Made by a program: the position numbers and the translations under genes. Of a stretch of 64,000 nucleotides of DNA, positions 1-13,144 are shown in pieces (position 1 is the first letter of the stretch; every line of letters begins with the position of its first letter). This DNA comes from Tenodera sinensis. Lineage: Eukaryota; Arthropoda; Insecta; Mantodea; Mantidae. The stretch spans positions 106,571,904 to 106,635,903 of the forward strand of contig CM060968.1 in NCBI GenBank assembly GCA_030765045.1, given 5' to 3'. Below the pieces are notes generated by a model, which was given only the letters and a program-made list of their open reading frames with translations, was not told the DNA's origin and searched no databases.

Positions 1-214
1 TAATATAAAATATACAGAAGAAATGAGTATCGTAACATTATTGCCAACTGCTGAATTATGACACAATGACTAACCATAGATCCAACAGCAAAAGCTAACA
101 TGCTACATTAGAGACTAAAATTGCAAAACCATTTGAATCATTTGTTTTAAGCACACAAATTAAATGTACTATGCTACAATTCGTATAGGCAAGTACATAT
201 TAAAGAAGGCAGAT

Positions 215-645
215 AGAGGTAGATAGTTTACCACAGGGGGCTCCAAACTGAGCTAACGGTCTAGCTGTATGTCAGACCTCTGGGAGGAAGGGATGAGATT
301 AGAGCACCCTACGGGCGTGTCGGAACCCCGACTAGTTAACTTGAGGGTCCCTAACATGTGCCAGACATTCATCTCGACACCAGGGTTCGTCAAGCAGCCA
401 CCAACCTCATAGGTTTCGACAGTCCCCCCCCCCCCGACAGGTCATGAAATTACAAGTTTACTCCTCCGAGGACAAAGGTTACAGTTCGCAAAGTTCCCAC
501 AATGCAGCGTCAATCTCACCACATTGTAACCCTAATTCGTCCACCGCTAACACTTCCAACCCTGAAAGACCGGATTAAATGAAGGGACAGGAAATACGGG
601 GGATGTAATTATACTTTCCAGCATTCGTCTACTGACCAGTGTTGC
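215..645 (-). repeat. GC-richer SINE-like repeat (family S2), weak copy
   Basis: This block is richer in GC than its surroundings. Its right part (about 545-640) shares the string AACCCTGAAAGA, a GGATGT block and a CCAGCATT block, in the same order and orientation, with the repeat at 3800-4340. The left part has a GGGCGT-CGGAA motif also seen in that repeat near 3866. I infer a diverged second copy. A C-homopolymer sits at 424-435. No tRNA promoter boxes are visible here, so the SINE label rests on the better copy. Confidence 0.35.
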
Positions 646-747
646 CATGTCTGCCGAAGTAAAAGCATAAGATTTGATTTGAAAAAACAGGGAGAAAACA
701 GTAGATTATTTAACAGGCAATTTTACTTACTGTATACATATTTATGA

Positions 748-946
<199 letters not shown>

Positions 947-1173
947 AGTGTTTAACGCCCGCTTTTACTACTACGGCACCGCAGGCGGTGTCACTGATGA
1001 TACATGAAGATGGAGCACCGGTGGAATGAGATGGCGGGGAAACCGGAGTACCCGGAGAAAACCCGCCCTGACGCCGCTTCGTCCACCACGAATACCACAT
1101 GCGGGTCCCTGGGATCGAACCCGGGCCACCTAGGTGGTAGGCGAGCGCGCTAACCGCTCGGCCACGGCACCGC
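947..1173 (-). repeat. tRNA-derived SINE (family S1), near complete
   Basis: On the minus strand the unit begins with a tRNA-like head: an A-box region around GTGGCCGAGCGGTTAGCGC and a B box GGGTTCGATCCC (about 1173 down to 1105). A tRNA-unrelated body rich in GGCG and GTTTTCTCC follows, ending in GCGGGCGTTAAACACT and a short CAA tail. There is no tRNA 3' acceptor pairing, so this is a SINE and not a tRNA gene. Related copies lie at 8055-8290 (minus) and 26410-26700 (plus, diverged). The A box resembles tRNA-Ser/Leu types. Confidence 0.85.
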
Positions 1174-1312
1174 CATGATGATGATGGTGATGGTGATGGT
1201 GATGGTGATGGTGATGGTGCTGGTGATGGTGATGGTGATGGTGATGGTGATGGTGATGGTGATGGTGATGGTGATGATGATGATGATGATGATGATAATA
1301 ATAATAATAATA
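1174..1312 (+). repeat. (GATGGT)n hexanucleotide array with GAT and AAT ends
   Basis: Directly outside the SINE head lies an array of GATGGT hexamers, about 85 bp, bounded by pure GAT and finally AAT units. The SINE therefore sits between two trinucleotide-type arrays. One GATGCT-like variant unit interrupts the run near 1220. Confidence 0.9.
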
Positions 1313-1892
1313 TATTAGCTCCAAAATTCTTGCGCTGTAGAGTTACTGCCACATGCAATGTCAGTATTACGCAACAGCCTCCATTCTGTATCTATTTGTT
1401 GAATTTCTGCTTTCATCAAATTAGGAAACAACTGACGATACTGTTTGGATTTTAGCTGCTTCTAACACTTCCAACATTGTGAGAAGATGATCACTTAATG
1501 TAAAACGACTTACTATGTCGCGAATTGACTCAACGTAAAAATCAACACAACGTAATTTGAAAACTTGTACATATGTGTCGAGCAAGGATGATTATGTCAG
1601 AGATATTTGAACTTTGGCACCACAATACATGTTTTCCACAGGAAGAAATACTTTTGTATCCCTGTATTCAACTTTAGCTATTTCAGCGGAATTCAAATGT
1701 TCAGGTTTAACGCAACAGTCAAGGGTAGTTTGCAATGCAGAAACAACAGATGTGGTACACTGTTTATGTGATTATATTAATATTTTGTTTTTATACACGA
1801 GGAAAATGTCTTGCCTGAAAATCTTTTTCGGAAGAGCGAATTATATGATGTTAAGGAAAATAGATTTGCAAAATCTCCTACAAAATCAGTAG
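1313..1892. other. no recognised feature
   Basis: AT-rich unique-looking sequence. The short open frames here (for example 1614-1892 plus) have no recognisable motif, and I do not call them genes. Confidence 0.5.
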
Positions 1893-2018
1893 ACCTGACA
1901 ACCCTACTAGTGACCCGGGAAAACCCCTACACAACTCATGGCTCAGGGAGGTCCGTCATGGGAATCGAACACACGATCTCCCGAGTGGTCACAGGTTACC
2001 GTGGAGCCATCTCGCTCG
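1893..2018 (-). repeat. tRNA-derived SINE (family S3), head and partial body
   Basis: On the minus strand an A-box-like segment GATGGCTCCACGGTAACC is followed by the B box GTTCGATTCC and then a body with CCATGAGTTGTG and GGGTTTTCCCGGG. The same head type recurs at 4190-4340 and 19485-19566. The body is cut short near 1893. Confidence 0.7.
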
Positions 2019-2879
2019 CTATTAAAGAAATACAACTGAGACGTTTTGATCATGTTCAAGACCAATAATATCTTAACCTGAAAAAGCAGCATTCTGTATG
2101 CAACCTACCTTTAGTCCATTTGAAACTTGTTTCGGACCAACGCCCTTATTCACTGCGTAAGGCAATTTATCCCTAATGCACACAATGAAATGGTGCGAAA
2201 CAGATGCTGAGAAACATCACTTATCCTTCTTTATGCACGTCAGGAGCTCCAGTTGGTTAGGATAGCTAGTATTTATTTTACACTCGGCCGACCGTCGAGT
2301 AATCCAATTTCCCCACTCTGACCTCAATGTCCCGGCGCTGGGAATTACTTGTTCCGGATTCTTTCAACATCCTTCCATGTTAATCCAACTATAATCGACT
2401 CCTCCCGCATTAAAATAAAACCCTTCCTGGATCCGCTCATAGAATTACAACGGTTTTTTCGTTTCCTCATATTATCCATGAATTAAATATAATTAAAATA
2501 TAATAATATATAATTAAAAGAAAATTCGGCAAAGAATATATCGGTTTCGATTGTACTGTAACGGTTTCAGCTGGAAAAAAAATATCATAAAAAGCAGGTC
2601 GGCCGTTAGCCTTCTCGGAGGAAAGTGTTCCTCAGTCTGGAGAAAATACCCATTTTTCTTTCAGGGAGGCTAATCATATATGCTAATTTATGTAATTTCT
2701 CCCACAATATAAATGCCGGAAAACTAGTATACGTGTATGAAAATTGTTTGGGTATCTTAAGCGAAACTCCTCGGTTTACGAGATTTATAAAATAGTGTCG
2801 TTTTCATAATTGCTGTGAAGATGAACTAAATTAGTAAGTATTCCTCGAGTTTCATCTAAAAACTAAGAAAAACTAAACC
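2019..2879. other. mostly unassigned; possible old repeat at 2280-2610
   Basis: Two GC-richer islands stand out in AT-rich sequence: CGGCCGACCGTCGAG near 2286 and GGTCGGCCGTTAGCC near 2598. They look like remnants of a dispersed repeat, but there is no second copy in the window to confirm this. Confidence 0.3.
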
Positions 2880-3050
2880 CCAGCACAACAGTCCGTGAAG
2901 CGGCATGCCACCCAGCCGCTGCTTCTCCCACCTCTGCCCACTACAGGCGTCATTGGTGGGGTGCAGTACTGGAGGGTGGTACGTGGTCACCGTTCCGAGC
3001 CCTCCCGGCCAGTTATACGGCCTTCTTAACGTGGGGCCACTACTCTATCT
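2880..3050. repeat. GC-rich block, probable dispersed repeat
   Basis: About 170 bp of markedly GC-rich sequence (for example CACCCAGCCGCTGCTTC and GGTGGGGTGCAGTACTGG) with sharp edges against AT-rich flanks. No open frame has a recognisable product. The composition and edges suggest an inserted repeat, but no second copy is present. Confidence 0.3.
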
Positions 3051-3795
3051 CACATAAATTCGGGTTTTTAGAATTAAAATAAACCTCAGAATAAGTCCAG
3101 ATTGTCAAGATTTTTCAGGGTGATAAGGGCCGTCTTATAGGATTCAGCAACACTCAGAAAGGGTCTCGTTACAAATGCTTTTAAAGTTTAATTTGTCATT
3201 AAATTCTAATCCTTTTTTGTACATTCGTGGTTTTTAAAGCTAAAGAAACTCGTGGGAAACGTTTGTACCCCAGGCAACTAAAATGGTTTCAGCCATAATT
3301 TCTTGACACGTGGCATCTTCCACATTCCCAAAATAACACCGCAAAATTTACTTTCTCTACCAAAGCAAGGACGCATGGCGAGGATATATATCCGCCAGAC
3401 GCAGTTGTGAAATATTTGAATGTCTCTTATAAACAGCACAGAGATGCCACAAAAGACTTTATCTTCACGTTAGAATGCCATAGAGAATACAAAACCAAAT
3501 TTTTACTTCACAAAGCATAACGTGACAGAATAAGCAGCATTATGTTAGTTTTTGCCCTACTTTACGATAGTTTTAACAATTTTAATATATCCTATTTGGT
3601 TATTTGAGAAACATTACGAAGTTTACATTTTGTTAATAATTCAAAGTTTCAGGCAATCAGACGGTTCGTTTCTACTTTAAGCAAATATGGTAATCTTCAA
3701 TGTATCTGTAATATTTTCAATGAACTTTAATTTAAGAAAATGCAGCCTGTTATGGCTATATGACTCTATGACAACACTTAGACCGAAAAGCGATC
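3051..3795. other. no recognised feature
   Basis: AT-rich, without convincing coding, RNA or repeat signal. Confidence 0.5.
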
Positions 3796-3799
3796 TTTA

Positions 3800-4340
3800 G
3801 TACCTATGCTCCTGATGGGAGCCCCACCCCCCACCGTGAGGACGGATAAGGGGAATGGATCCTAAGGGCGTCCGGAATGTTGCCACGACAGAACAAGTTC
3901 GAATCACCCCAATGGAGGCTGGCTCAGTCCACTTCCCCTCCCACCCCATTGGGATTCGTGCTCTCAAGCGGGGGGGGGGGGCCTTAGAAACTGGCTTCCC
4001 CTCTTTCCCTCGGGTTTCTACCATCCCATGGGGTTCGGAAACCAGTAGGTTCGGCTCCCAATCCGGGGAACGAGAGAATACATCCTATCTCCCTGCTGTG
4101 CTGCTGCCGCGACGCTCGCCGGCGCTTCAAACCCTGAAAGAAACCTAACGGAATGATGGGTGAAATGAAATGACTAGTGTAACGAAATGAAGAAACATTA
4201 AAATCGGAGGATGTGGAAATACTTCCCAGCATTTGCCTGGCGAGCCAGAAAAACCCATGGGTCAGGAAGCTCGGCCACGGGGATCGAACACGCGACCTCC
4301 CGAACACGGGCCACAGACGTTACCGCCGCAGCCATCCCAC
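3800..4340 (-). repeat. composite SINE-like repeat (family S2 body with S3-type tRNA head)
   Basis: Read on the minus strand, a tRNA-like head occupies about 4340-4260 (GATGGCTGCGGCGGTAACG, then B box GTTCGATCCC). Next come a CCCATGGGTTTTTC segment, a body holding the CTTTCAGGGTTTG string shared with 545-560, and a long GC-rich 3' part down to about 3800 with a C-homopolymer on this strand. Total length near 540 bp. It is unclear whether the GC-rich 3' part belongs to the SINE or is a second repeat joined to it. Confidence 0.6.
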
Positions 4341-6144
4341 TTTTTGTTAGGGGTATAAGTACCGTACTCCGATAAGGGATCAGAAAAGCAGATATGGTTA
4401 ACTATATGAAATATCGCCATTTATTTTTGGCACAGAACTTGGCGAAAACTTAGCAATTTATATTTAATAATTTGTATTCTGGTTGATGATAATACCTGAA
4501 ATCTTCCATTTGAATTAAAAAAACCTACAATATTAGAAACGAGATGAGAATATTTGGTATAGCAACCAAGCAAGCAAAGAGGCGGTTTGCCGCATGCGAC
4601 ACGCCACAGCGTATGCAAACAGTTGGCTTCCGTTACAAAGTAAATTAAAACTCGCTCTCTCACTTAGAATAAATAATCTTGTTTGCCTATGTCTGCTTGC
4701 GGAAAACCGCCACAGCTGAAAGGAAAACCTTCTCGCAGCAAGCTGTGCGAAAGCAATTTAAATTCGTATCTCTCTTTCTGAAAAAGCAGTGGGCATCTCA
4801 ACCTTAGGTTCCTTTCCCGTTAAGTATTTCAAAATAATTTTCGACTCAAGAGAGTTTGGCATGTTGTTTTTAATCATATATATGAACAGTAACAATCTGA
4901 AGTTTATAGGGACAGCTAATTCAATATTCTTAATTAGTATTCTTTTAGTGCTCCATAATAGCTAAAATACAGACTTTCTCTGGCCAATGGTCTAAAAACT
5001 ATTTCTACAGAAGCTTATTGGCCACTATGCATGTTCATAAAAATTCTTTCATTATATTACGTCATTAGCAAAGGCCGGAGGGATGTGCGCTCGCATGCGA
5101 TACAGGTTAGCTGGGCGTAGAGTATGAATGACGTCAGAAGTACAGCACGACCATCAAATGTTCAAACAACTGCCACTTAAAGCAAGATTCAAAAAGAAGC
5201 TAACGTAGTACTCTGCAAACTAGTGAAGCATTGTCTTGCAAGTGTATGCAGACGCAAGGTCAAGGTGTAGTATAAGGGATTGTTAAATTCCAGATAGTTC
5301 TATGTAAACAAAAAGCTATGTGCGACATTTTGAAAATGAGTAAAAAGGAAAATACGCCGGACAACAGAGTGGAATTTTTTTCATTTGCACTTCTGACATC
5401 GTGTGAAGTAGAAATAAGTTTTTCACTGTTTAAAAACGACTTCAATGCTAGGCGTCGAAATTTCACCTTTAATAATTTACGAATGAACATTGTAACCCAG
5501 TGTAATGCAATCTGTGACAATATCATACTTAATAAATAACAATTCCAGAATGCATAGTTTATGTTTGTAGGTTGTGCTGTAGTGAGGCGGCTTTTATGGT
5601 CAGGCTGTACCTACCTGCAGTTGTTTACATGCGCGAGCGATAACACTAAAGTCAATGTGCACTATACCTATGAAAATACGCATACGCCTCCGGCCTTTAG
5701 TCATTAGCATAGAGGGGATAGGTTTTAGGAGAGAGTATCTAAACGCCGAGCCAGTCTTTGATACTTCCCGTATGACATGTTGTATTTGGAAAGAGGAGTA
5801 AATCGACTTTTGCACTGTCCAGTGGGGTTGAGTTTAAACATTGCGCATAAGAAACGCCTCCTATGCAGTCGCAAGACCAAAGCAATTTAAGATATGTTGT
5901 ATACTAAACCATAAACTTGAATAAACAGTAAATTTAACATCAGATAAGTTCTATTAAAAAAAAAAAAAAAAAAAAAAAACCAACCAAAATAGAACTGTGA
6001 CAGATTTAGCAATAGCATCCACATTTCAATTAACTTGTTTCCATCATTAGAAGACAAAATAACTTCCAAGTTCGGCATAATATCTGTTACACTATTGTTA
6101 GCTGTGTCCAGATATGGTAATCTCATATTCTAGTTCTACCTGTA
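4341..6144. other. no recognised gene; contains an A-homopolymer
   Basis: AT-rich sequence with a run of A at 5956-5980. Open frames of 70-90 codons (5260-5526 minus, 5318-5539 plus, 5600-5815 minus) have no identifiable domain and overlap each other. I see no convincing exon. Confidence 0.5.
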
Positions 6145-6318
6145 TTTTTACTTTCTCTACCAGGCATAGTAAGTAGGGGAAGTATTGCATTCCATCTAAA
6201 AATTCGATGTCACGATTTCTCACTGAAAAATTCGTTTTGAGGCCACCTGGATAAAAAAAAGCATGTTTAGAAAAAGACCTGCGCGCACGCGTCTCTCTCT
6301 CTCTCTCGTTCTCTCTCT

Positions 6319-6412
<94 letters not shown>

Positions 6413-7105
6413 GTGTGTGGGCAGCATAACTCAAAAACGAAAAGTCGGTTGAAAACTAAAGTTGGTATTTAAGTTTAATGTCTTTTAAAGATGCGAACAA
6501 GACGATTTTGAAGAAAATTTCCCCACCCTAAACTACCCTTTACATGGAACATTTTTCGAACATTTTGATTTTCTCAAAAATGACTCCACTGTGATTAAAT
6601 GTCATATGTTTAAGATGTTTTTATGGCACATGAAATGTAGATTTTGAAGCCCAAGTAGTCTTCTTTACACTTGATGACTTTTGCATAGCTGGTGAACCGT
6701 AAGAGATACACCAAATCTTACTATACAAAAACTGTAGATCTCGTAAAAAACACAATTTATGCTAAATGGCGATCTTTGAGAAGTGGGTTTCGGAGATATT
6801 CCTTGTTATTTGTCAGAATTTTTCAATAGTTTAAATCGTTCTCAAACAGGAGTCGTTATTTATGTATTGTTTTATCTCCTGGTCAGGCAAAGAGAACGAA
6901 TTTCAAAGTCGTTATATAGCGACCACTCTTAAAACATTTGACTATCGCTTACAACCTAGATACCCCCTTGCACCCACAAGTAAATTGACAAGAAGATAAT
7001 TTGTACTATTGTTTATTTAGATTAACATTAATTAGATAGAAGAAATAAATGTAAGTTTGTGCAAGAGTAGAGAAAGTAATGTCAGTGCAGCACATTAGAT
7101 TTTTC
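6145..7105 (+). mobile_element. H1 dispersed element, near full-length copy
   Basis: This is the clearest plus-oriented copy of the commonest repeat. It starts with TTTTTA then CTTTCTCTACC, forming the left arm of a short hairpin with GTAAGTAGGGGAAGT. It continues through TTCGATG, a CT/TG tract at 6291-6410, GCATAACTCAAAAACG, CTAAACTACCCTTTACATGG, a segment near TTTTGCATAGCTGG, and TTTGACTATCGCTT. It ends with GTAGAGAAAGTAATG and CACATTAGATTTTT. The ACTTTCTCTAC motif thus lies at one end and, inverted, about 27 bp inside the other. No coding frame spans it. Confidence 0.85.
6291..6410 (+). repeat. (CT)n(TG)n tract inside H1
   Basis: About 30 bp of CT with interruptions, then about 88 bp of TG. 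It is at the same internal position at which other H1 copies (9013, 31888, 52502, 61559) carry their TG/CA tract. Confidence 0.95.
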
Positions 7106-7582
7106 ACATTTATAATAGCTTTTACATAAAATGTTTAAGAAGAAAACAAAGAAGGTAAGCACATAGACCTATCTATGCAAACATAGTGTATTGATTGTTA
7201 AATAAAGAAGGTGTGAAAAGGCTAAATGGAACAACACCAATAAATGTAGAGATCACAAAAGGTGCTAATGAGTAGATAAAGAAGAAAAGAAAGGCATAGG
7301 TCCAAAAAGACATGGAGAAGATAAATGGAATAAGGAAAAGTAGAAGTGGAATAGAAGAGTAGAAAGCAAGAGATAAGGTACTTTGATAAGAAGACAATAA
7401 AAAATAAATGAACGACAGTAGCCGAAAAGGATAGAATTAGTCAAAGGAAAAAATAAACCACCTCGGTGCAAAATACTCGTCTCAATAAAAAATTAACTAC
7501 AAAAGTACGAAATATGCAATTAAAAGAAACAAGAGCAAGAAAATGACACACAGATGTAACATTGACAGATGCATTTAAGATC

Positions 7583-7616
<34 letters not shown>

Positions 7617-8054
7617 GTAACAGTAAATAAAGAATATAGGTAATAAACACAGAGAGAACCAAATGTAAAAGGAATGTGATTCAAGCCAAAGCTGCAATCA
7701 GAACAGAACACAATAGCTTGTATTGCATGAAAGGTAAGCTGGTATGGAATTTCAGTTGTTAGCAATGGCGATTAGTTCATGTCTGCCAGCTTTGCTCTTA
7801 ATTAGCATTAAGGCCTATTTAAGCCCAGCGAGGATCTCTTTCGGGGTCTGCGTGACCCCTTGACTTATCGATCCGATTCGACGTCATGCTGTTACTTACA
7901 GCCATGAACTAAGAATATCCAAAAGCATTGCTCGTGATATAGGACAAAGGTCAATTGCAAACGACGTGTGTCTCTAATGCCAAGTTTTATCAATCCTGTT
8001 TTTTATTGTGGTTCAAATTTAGCTTCCTTATGTGATTATCCTCCCCTTATATTC
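7106..8054. other. no recognised gene; A-homopolymer at 7584-7614
   Basis: A-rich on the plus strand. The T-rich complement gives several Phe/Leu-rich minus-strand frames (7173-7765) that reflect composition and not proteins. Confidence 0.5.
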
Positions 8055-8290
8055 CCTAGGATCGGACGCCTGTCGAAGACTATGGACCAGACACAGTGAA
8101 GATCTGGAAGCAGGTGGACAGCCCAGCACCAGGCATGAAAATGAGCAGGAGGATGATATGAAATGCAGGCGAAATGGATGATTTGAAAGGTGATGATGGT
8201 GGAAACCAAAACACCAGGAGAAAACCCGCCCAGACGCTGCTTTGTCCACCACAAATATCACATGCGGGTTGCCTAGATGGTAGGCGAACT
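8055..8290 (-). repeat. SINE family S1, diverged copy
   Basis: On the minus strand it shares CATGTGATATTTGTGGTGG, the GGCGGGTTTTCTCC block and the body of the copy at 947-1173. The tRNA head is truncated or decayed: only CGCCTACCATCTAGGC remains. Its 3' end lies near 8055. Confidence 0.7.
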
Positions 8291-8529
8291 TCTTGTGTAA
8301 ATTCAACAGGGATTTGTCCTGTTCACCAACAGGCATAGGAATTCTTAAGCAGCTGGCTTCAAGTTAGCTACACTCAAGCTTATCAACACATAAACGTCGA
8401 TAAGAGTGCTTTCGGTGGGAAGAGGCACTAAACAGTTAAAGAAAACCATAACTGTAAAACAGGCAATACCTTTTGATGCAGCCTTAATGTGTGTAAAACT
8501 AAAATCACATTTACATCTGATGTGTTACA

Positions 8530-9010
8530 CTCATATAAACAAACTCCTGTGCTCTTGTACAAACTTCTTAAAAACGCTTGTTCCTGTGTCTACCGCTAAT
8601 CGAGATAAACATTTGCAGACATTATTTTATTGCTCATATTCTGGTAGGTATAAGGATAATATGGGAATAAGTAGGCTTTCTGCGATAGCCAAAACTTTTT
8701 TAAAGCTGGTCACTATGTGATGGCTTTGAATTTCCGTTATTTTTGCATGACCAAGGGAAGGAAAAATAAATAAATAACGGCTTCTCATTTGAGAAAAGTA
8801 TAAGTACTGTAAAACAGACAAATAATAAGGAATATAACCAAAATGGTCTACTCCACAAAAAAAAATGTACTTTATATAAGTTGTAAGTTTTAACAAGACC
8901 TACAATTCTGTGTAGTAAGATTTGTCTGTCACTTACGGTTTAGCAGTTACGCTAAAGTCATCCAGATGAAGAGAGCGTATGAGGACATTAATTTACAGAA
9001 AATTCAAGAT
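8530..9010 (-). mobile_element. H1 copy, truncated, minus orientation
   Basis: It begins near CTTGTACAAACTTCTT and contains GATAAACATTTGCAGAC, TATGGGAATAAGTAGGC, a CACTATGTGATGGCTTTG block and AGTAAGATTTGTC in H1 minus order. It stops at about 9010 in AATTCAAGAT, where a plus-oriented H1 segment starts at once. This older sub-type has GATGAAGAG-like sequence near 8965. Confidence 0.7.
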
Positions 9011-9012
9011 AG

Positions 9013-9111
9013 ATCGTATTCCATCCAAAAATTCGATGTCGAGATTTCACCGGAAATATGCTTTGAGGCCCCCCTAAATCGAGAAAAAAAAAAAGCATTT
9101 TTTAGAAAAGG

Positions 9112-9179
<68 letters not shown>

Positions 9180-9302
9180 TACCTGTCAGTCTATGGACAA
9201 CATACCTCAAAAACGAAAAGAAGCTTAAAAACTAAAGTCAATATTTAAGCTTAATGTCTCTCAAGGACGCGTCACGAAGACTTTGAAGAAAATTGCCCTA
9301 TT
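9013..9302 (+). mobile_element. H1 hairpin-side fragment, plus orientation
   Basis: It starts at CGTATTCCATCC and runs through AAATTCGATGTCGAG, AGGCCCCCC, a TG tract at 9116-9178, CTCAAAAACG and TTAATGTCTCTCAAGG. It ends near 9302. Hairpin and distal half are missing. With 8530-9010 it forms a head-to-head H1 pair. Confidence 0.75.
9116..9178 (+). repeat. (TG)n microsatellite inside H1
   Basis: About 62 bp of uninterrupted TG at the usual internal H1 position. Confidence 0.95.
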
Positions 9303-9751
9303 TCGCATCTGTGAAAATTGACCAACCCTACTTGAATTACATTTTAAAATACTGTAAAGGAAGTAACACCTCATTCAGTTTTATGAACCTCTGTTGCAAA
9401 AAAAAAAAATGGTTCTTTTTACACTCAGTGCTCCTGCAGAGTGCACAAGTACTCATTTTAGTTCTGAGTATCTATCGGACACAGCGAGTAAGATTTAAAT
9501 CGATGTAGCATAACGCAATTTACATCAAAGTGAGGTTCAAAGACATTGGCCCTTTGCCGCAGTTTATAAAGCAACTGTCTGGTGTACCGAAATGTTTGCC
9601 ATGCATGCAGATACGTGGGCGAGTATCGGTCGTTTAATAACCAGTTCGCGCAGGACTGCTGCGGGGCAAATGATTAATATCTCATCTGTATCAAGCATTA
9701 ATACATTCCAAAGGCCACAACTACGCTGTGGTAGGGATTTATTTATAAAAA

Positions 9752-10606
9752 GATCTGATGGTTGCACTCAAACCACTTCCACTCTTGTACTAACTATTCT
9801 TACAAAGTCTTATTCCTATATCTTCTTTGTGTTAGTTGCAATAAACATTTGTACAAATTATCTTATTGCTGATTTCCTTGTAGGCGCAAGGGGAGTGTTG
9901 GGAATACATTATGCTTTGAGCGATAGTCAAATCTTTTAAAGCTCGTCGCTGTATGAAATCCTTAAAATGTTGCTCTCTTTGCAAGGCCAGGATATAAAAA
10001 GGCGAATAACCATTTTCCATTTAAGAAAAGTAAAAGTATTGCAAAACACACAAATAACAAGGAATATCTCCGAAATGGTTCACTCTATAAAAATTATTTG
10101 GCCATACACTGAGTTTTAATCAGATCTACATTTTTGTATAGTAAGATTTGGTTTAGCTCTTTACCAGTTATTCAAAAGTTTCAAGAGTAAATTGGACTAC
10201 ATAGGCTATGGCCAGGGAATTCTAAATATACATTTCCTTTGACATGAAAATATCTTAAACACATGGCATTTTAATCAAAATCGTTAGAGCCGTTTTTGAG
10301 AAAATAAACATTTTCTTAAAAAGTTCCATGTAAAGGGTAGTTTAGGGTGGAGGAACATTCCTAAAAATCCTCCTGTCACATTCTTGAAAAATATTAAATT
10401 TAAATACCAACTTCGGTTTTTATCCAACTTTTTGATTTTGAGTTATGCTGTCCACAGACACACACATATGAACCTCCTCCTAAAAATGCTTTTCTTGGAT
10501 TCAGAGGACCTCAAAACATATATTTCCGGTGAAATCTCGACATTGAATTTTTGGATGAATAAAATACTTCCCCTACTTACTTTACGCAGCACAGAAAGTA
10601 CAAAGT
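9752..10606 (-). mobile_element. H1 full-length copy, minus orientation
   Basis: Read left to right, TCTGATGGTTGCACTC opens the copy, followed by CTCTTGTACTAACTATTC, ATAAACATTTGTACAAATT, GCGATAGTCAAATC, TGGTTCACTCTATAAA, TCTACATTTTTGTATAG, AAAGGGTAGTTTAGGG and GAGTTATGCTGTCCACAG. It ends in CCCCTACTTACT and GCACAGAAAG. The CA tract is short. Left flank TAAAAAG and right flank TACAAAG are similar, which could be a decayed target duplication. Confidence 0.85.
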
Positions 10607-10904
10607 TGTTAATTCTGAGCATGTAAATTTTAAATTTATTGCACTTAAAGAAAGCAGCTTTTTATATGAATATGCCATTATTGAGTAATACTTAAGGGGT
10701 GAACAGATGGCGAAAATTCCCCCCAAAATTACATTTCCAATTGTCTATCGTCTTATTAACCGGACTTTCCTCTATAATTTGAAAACCAGTTTTCCTTGTA
10801 TTAACAATACTTATACTTCAATTATGGCGCTGCATCTATCAATTTTTACTGCGAATTCTGCATCACTTCACAGAAAAAGTCTGAATGTTACAATCATATG
10901 AGTA

Positions 10905-11619
10905 TCCATATACTCTTATAGAAACTGATCTTAGAAACGCTTATTCTTTTGTCTACTTTGTTATTCGAGATAAACATTTGACGTAGGTACAAGAGGAATA
11001 CGCGAATACAGTAAGCGTGACAGTCGAATATTTAAACAGTTGGTCGCTGTGTGACTTCCCAATTAGAGAAAAGTACAACGCATAAGCAAACTAATAACAA
11101 GAATATTCTAGAGAAATTTAACTCTACAAAAAATATATTTGACATAATTAGTGCGTGCTTTAGGAGATTAAATTTTTATGCGGTAACATTTGTATATCTC
11201 CTACTGTTTACCAGTTATGCAAAAATCATTCAGAATGAAAGAGGACTTCGGAGGTTTTCCCAGAAAATTCAGGATAAGTATACATTTTATTTGTCATAGA
11301 CATTTTTGAGACAGTAAATTTTGAAAAAATGTTGCATATAAAAGGTAGTTGGCGACAGAGCATTTATTTTTGCTGACTATTCATGTTACATACAAGATGT
11401 TAAACTGAAATACTAAGCCTGGTATTCAAAGTATTTCATTTTTAATGTATGCAATTCACAGGCGGTCAGGCAAGACAGACAGAATACACGTTTTTTCTAA
11501 AAATGTTTTCTTTTATTCAGGGAGTCTCAAAACGCGCATTTCCGATGAAACATCGTTATCGAATTTTTGGGTGGAACATATTTCCTCTACTCGCCTCCGT
11601 AAGCACGTAGAAGCGAAAG

Positions 11620-11622
<3 letters not shown>
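10905..11622 (-). mobile_element. H1 diverged copy, minus orientation
   Basis: An older sub-type with CGAGATAAACATTTG, AGTTGGTCGCTGTGTG, AGAGAAAAGTACAACG and CAGTTATGCAAAAATC, then GAATTTTTGGGTGGAA near the hairpin side. The hairpin end runs directly into the trinucleotide array at 11623. Confidence 0.7.
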
Positions 11623-12034
<412 letters not shown>

Positions 12035-12035
12035 G

Positions 12036-13140
12036 ACGAAGAAGAAGAAAAGAAACAAAGAAAGAAAAATTGTCTACCTGCAGCACATTTTGGAGAAAAG
12101 TACATCCCAACTTCCCTACTTTTACTGGAGGTTTTCATTTAGAAATTGACACTACTGTTAAATACTGAGCAACTATGTTTGACCTACTTTTTTCCGAAAC
12201 TATTGAAGATAAGTAAACTAACTTTTAGGATGATGATGGTCATGGTGATGAAAATATTCTCTAAGAGCTGTTGTGGATCTATTTTGGTAGAATGGTAACC
12301 TTTAGGTCAGCACAATTATACCAAGGTACATGCTGCGGTGCTACAAAGTCTATGGTAATGGATGGGGTGGGCCCACTTAAAGTCAACCGTTGATTTGCTT
12401 GCTTGAGCGCGCCACTAGACAGCGTGCTTTATATATAGGTATATACCTATGTCAAAATAAGTATAACTTTTCTTTATTTTCGTGCTAGTTTATTACAGGC
12501 TTACTTCTTATTTTGCGTACAGCTTCGATTTAGAATAGGGGTATCAAATAGATTAAGTTTGTCCCATATAGTAGCGGTGCTGCAGATATACCCAAGAAGA
12601 CAAACGTTAGGTTACCGGAGGCAAAGAGACAGGTGATCACGGAGAGAATGGGTATATGCGATTGTCTGTAACGTTTGGTATATAGCTTTGGAAGCGTGAT
12701 TTAGGAACGGTGGCATGTTTTATGCGTATGGCAGTGGGGGCGGTACAGCCCCCGGATGCATCAATTTGAGAACGGATATGAGCTTGCTCAGAGCAAGCAC
12801 GGCGGTGCCAACTTCGTCATTCTAACCCCTCCCCCTTTTCCCCAGCTGGTACTCTCTTTTACCAATTTCCTGTCATACACGCGCGCACACACAACACCAC
12901 TAAGCCCTTCTGTACAAGATTCACTAGTTGATCTCACATCTATGCCTTCCGAATTAAATTCCTATGTCAGTCTAGTTGGAACACGGCATTTCGAGTTGCT
13001 CAAGGCAAACGTCGAATAAACATGTCTATAGAGAAACCATTTCCTACTATACCTACCAGCAGAATTGATGACGCAGAAGATAGTGATGATGGCAATGGTG
13101 GTAGCATGACTATAAACAAGTCATATTTAAGAATCAGAAG
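12036..13140. other. no recognised feature
   Basis: Partly GC-richer between 12600 and 12990, with a small hairpin GAGCTTGCTCAGAGCAAGC near 12780. The 87-codon plus frame at 12756-13019 has no domain I recognise. No splice-bounded coding exon was seen. Confidence 0.4.
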
Positions 13141-13144
13141 ATAA

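Noticed and set aside
7173..7765. Membrane-protein-like minus frames rich in Phe and Leu
   Set aside because: Overlapping frames in a purine-rich strand whose complement is T-rich; composition alone explains the hydrophobicity.
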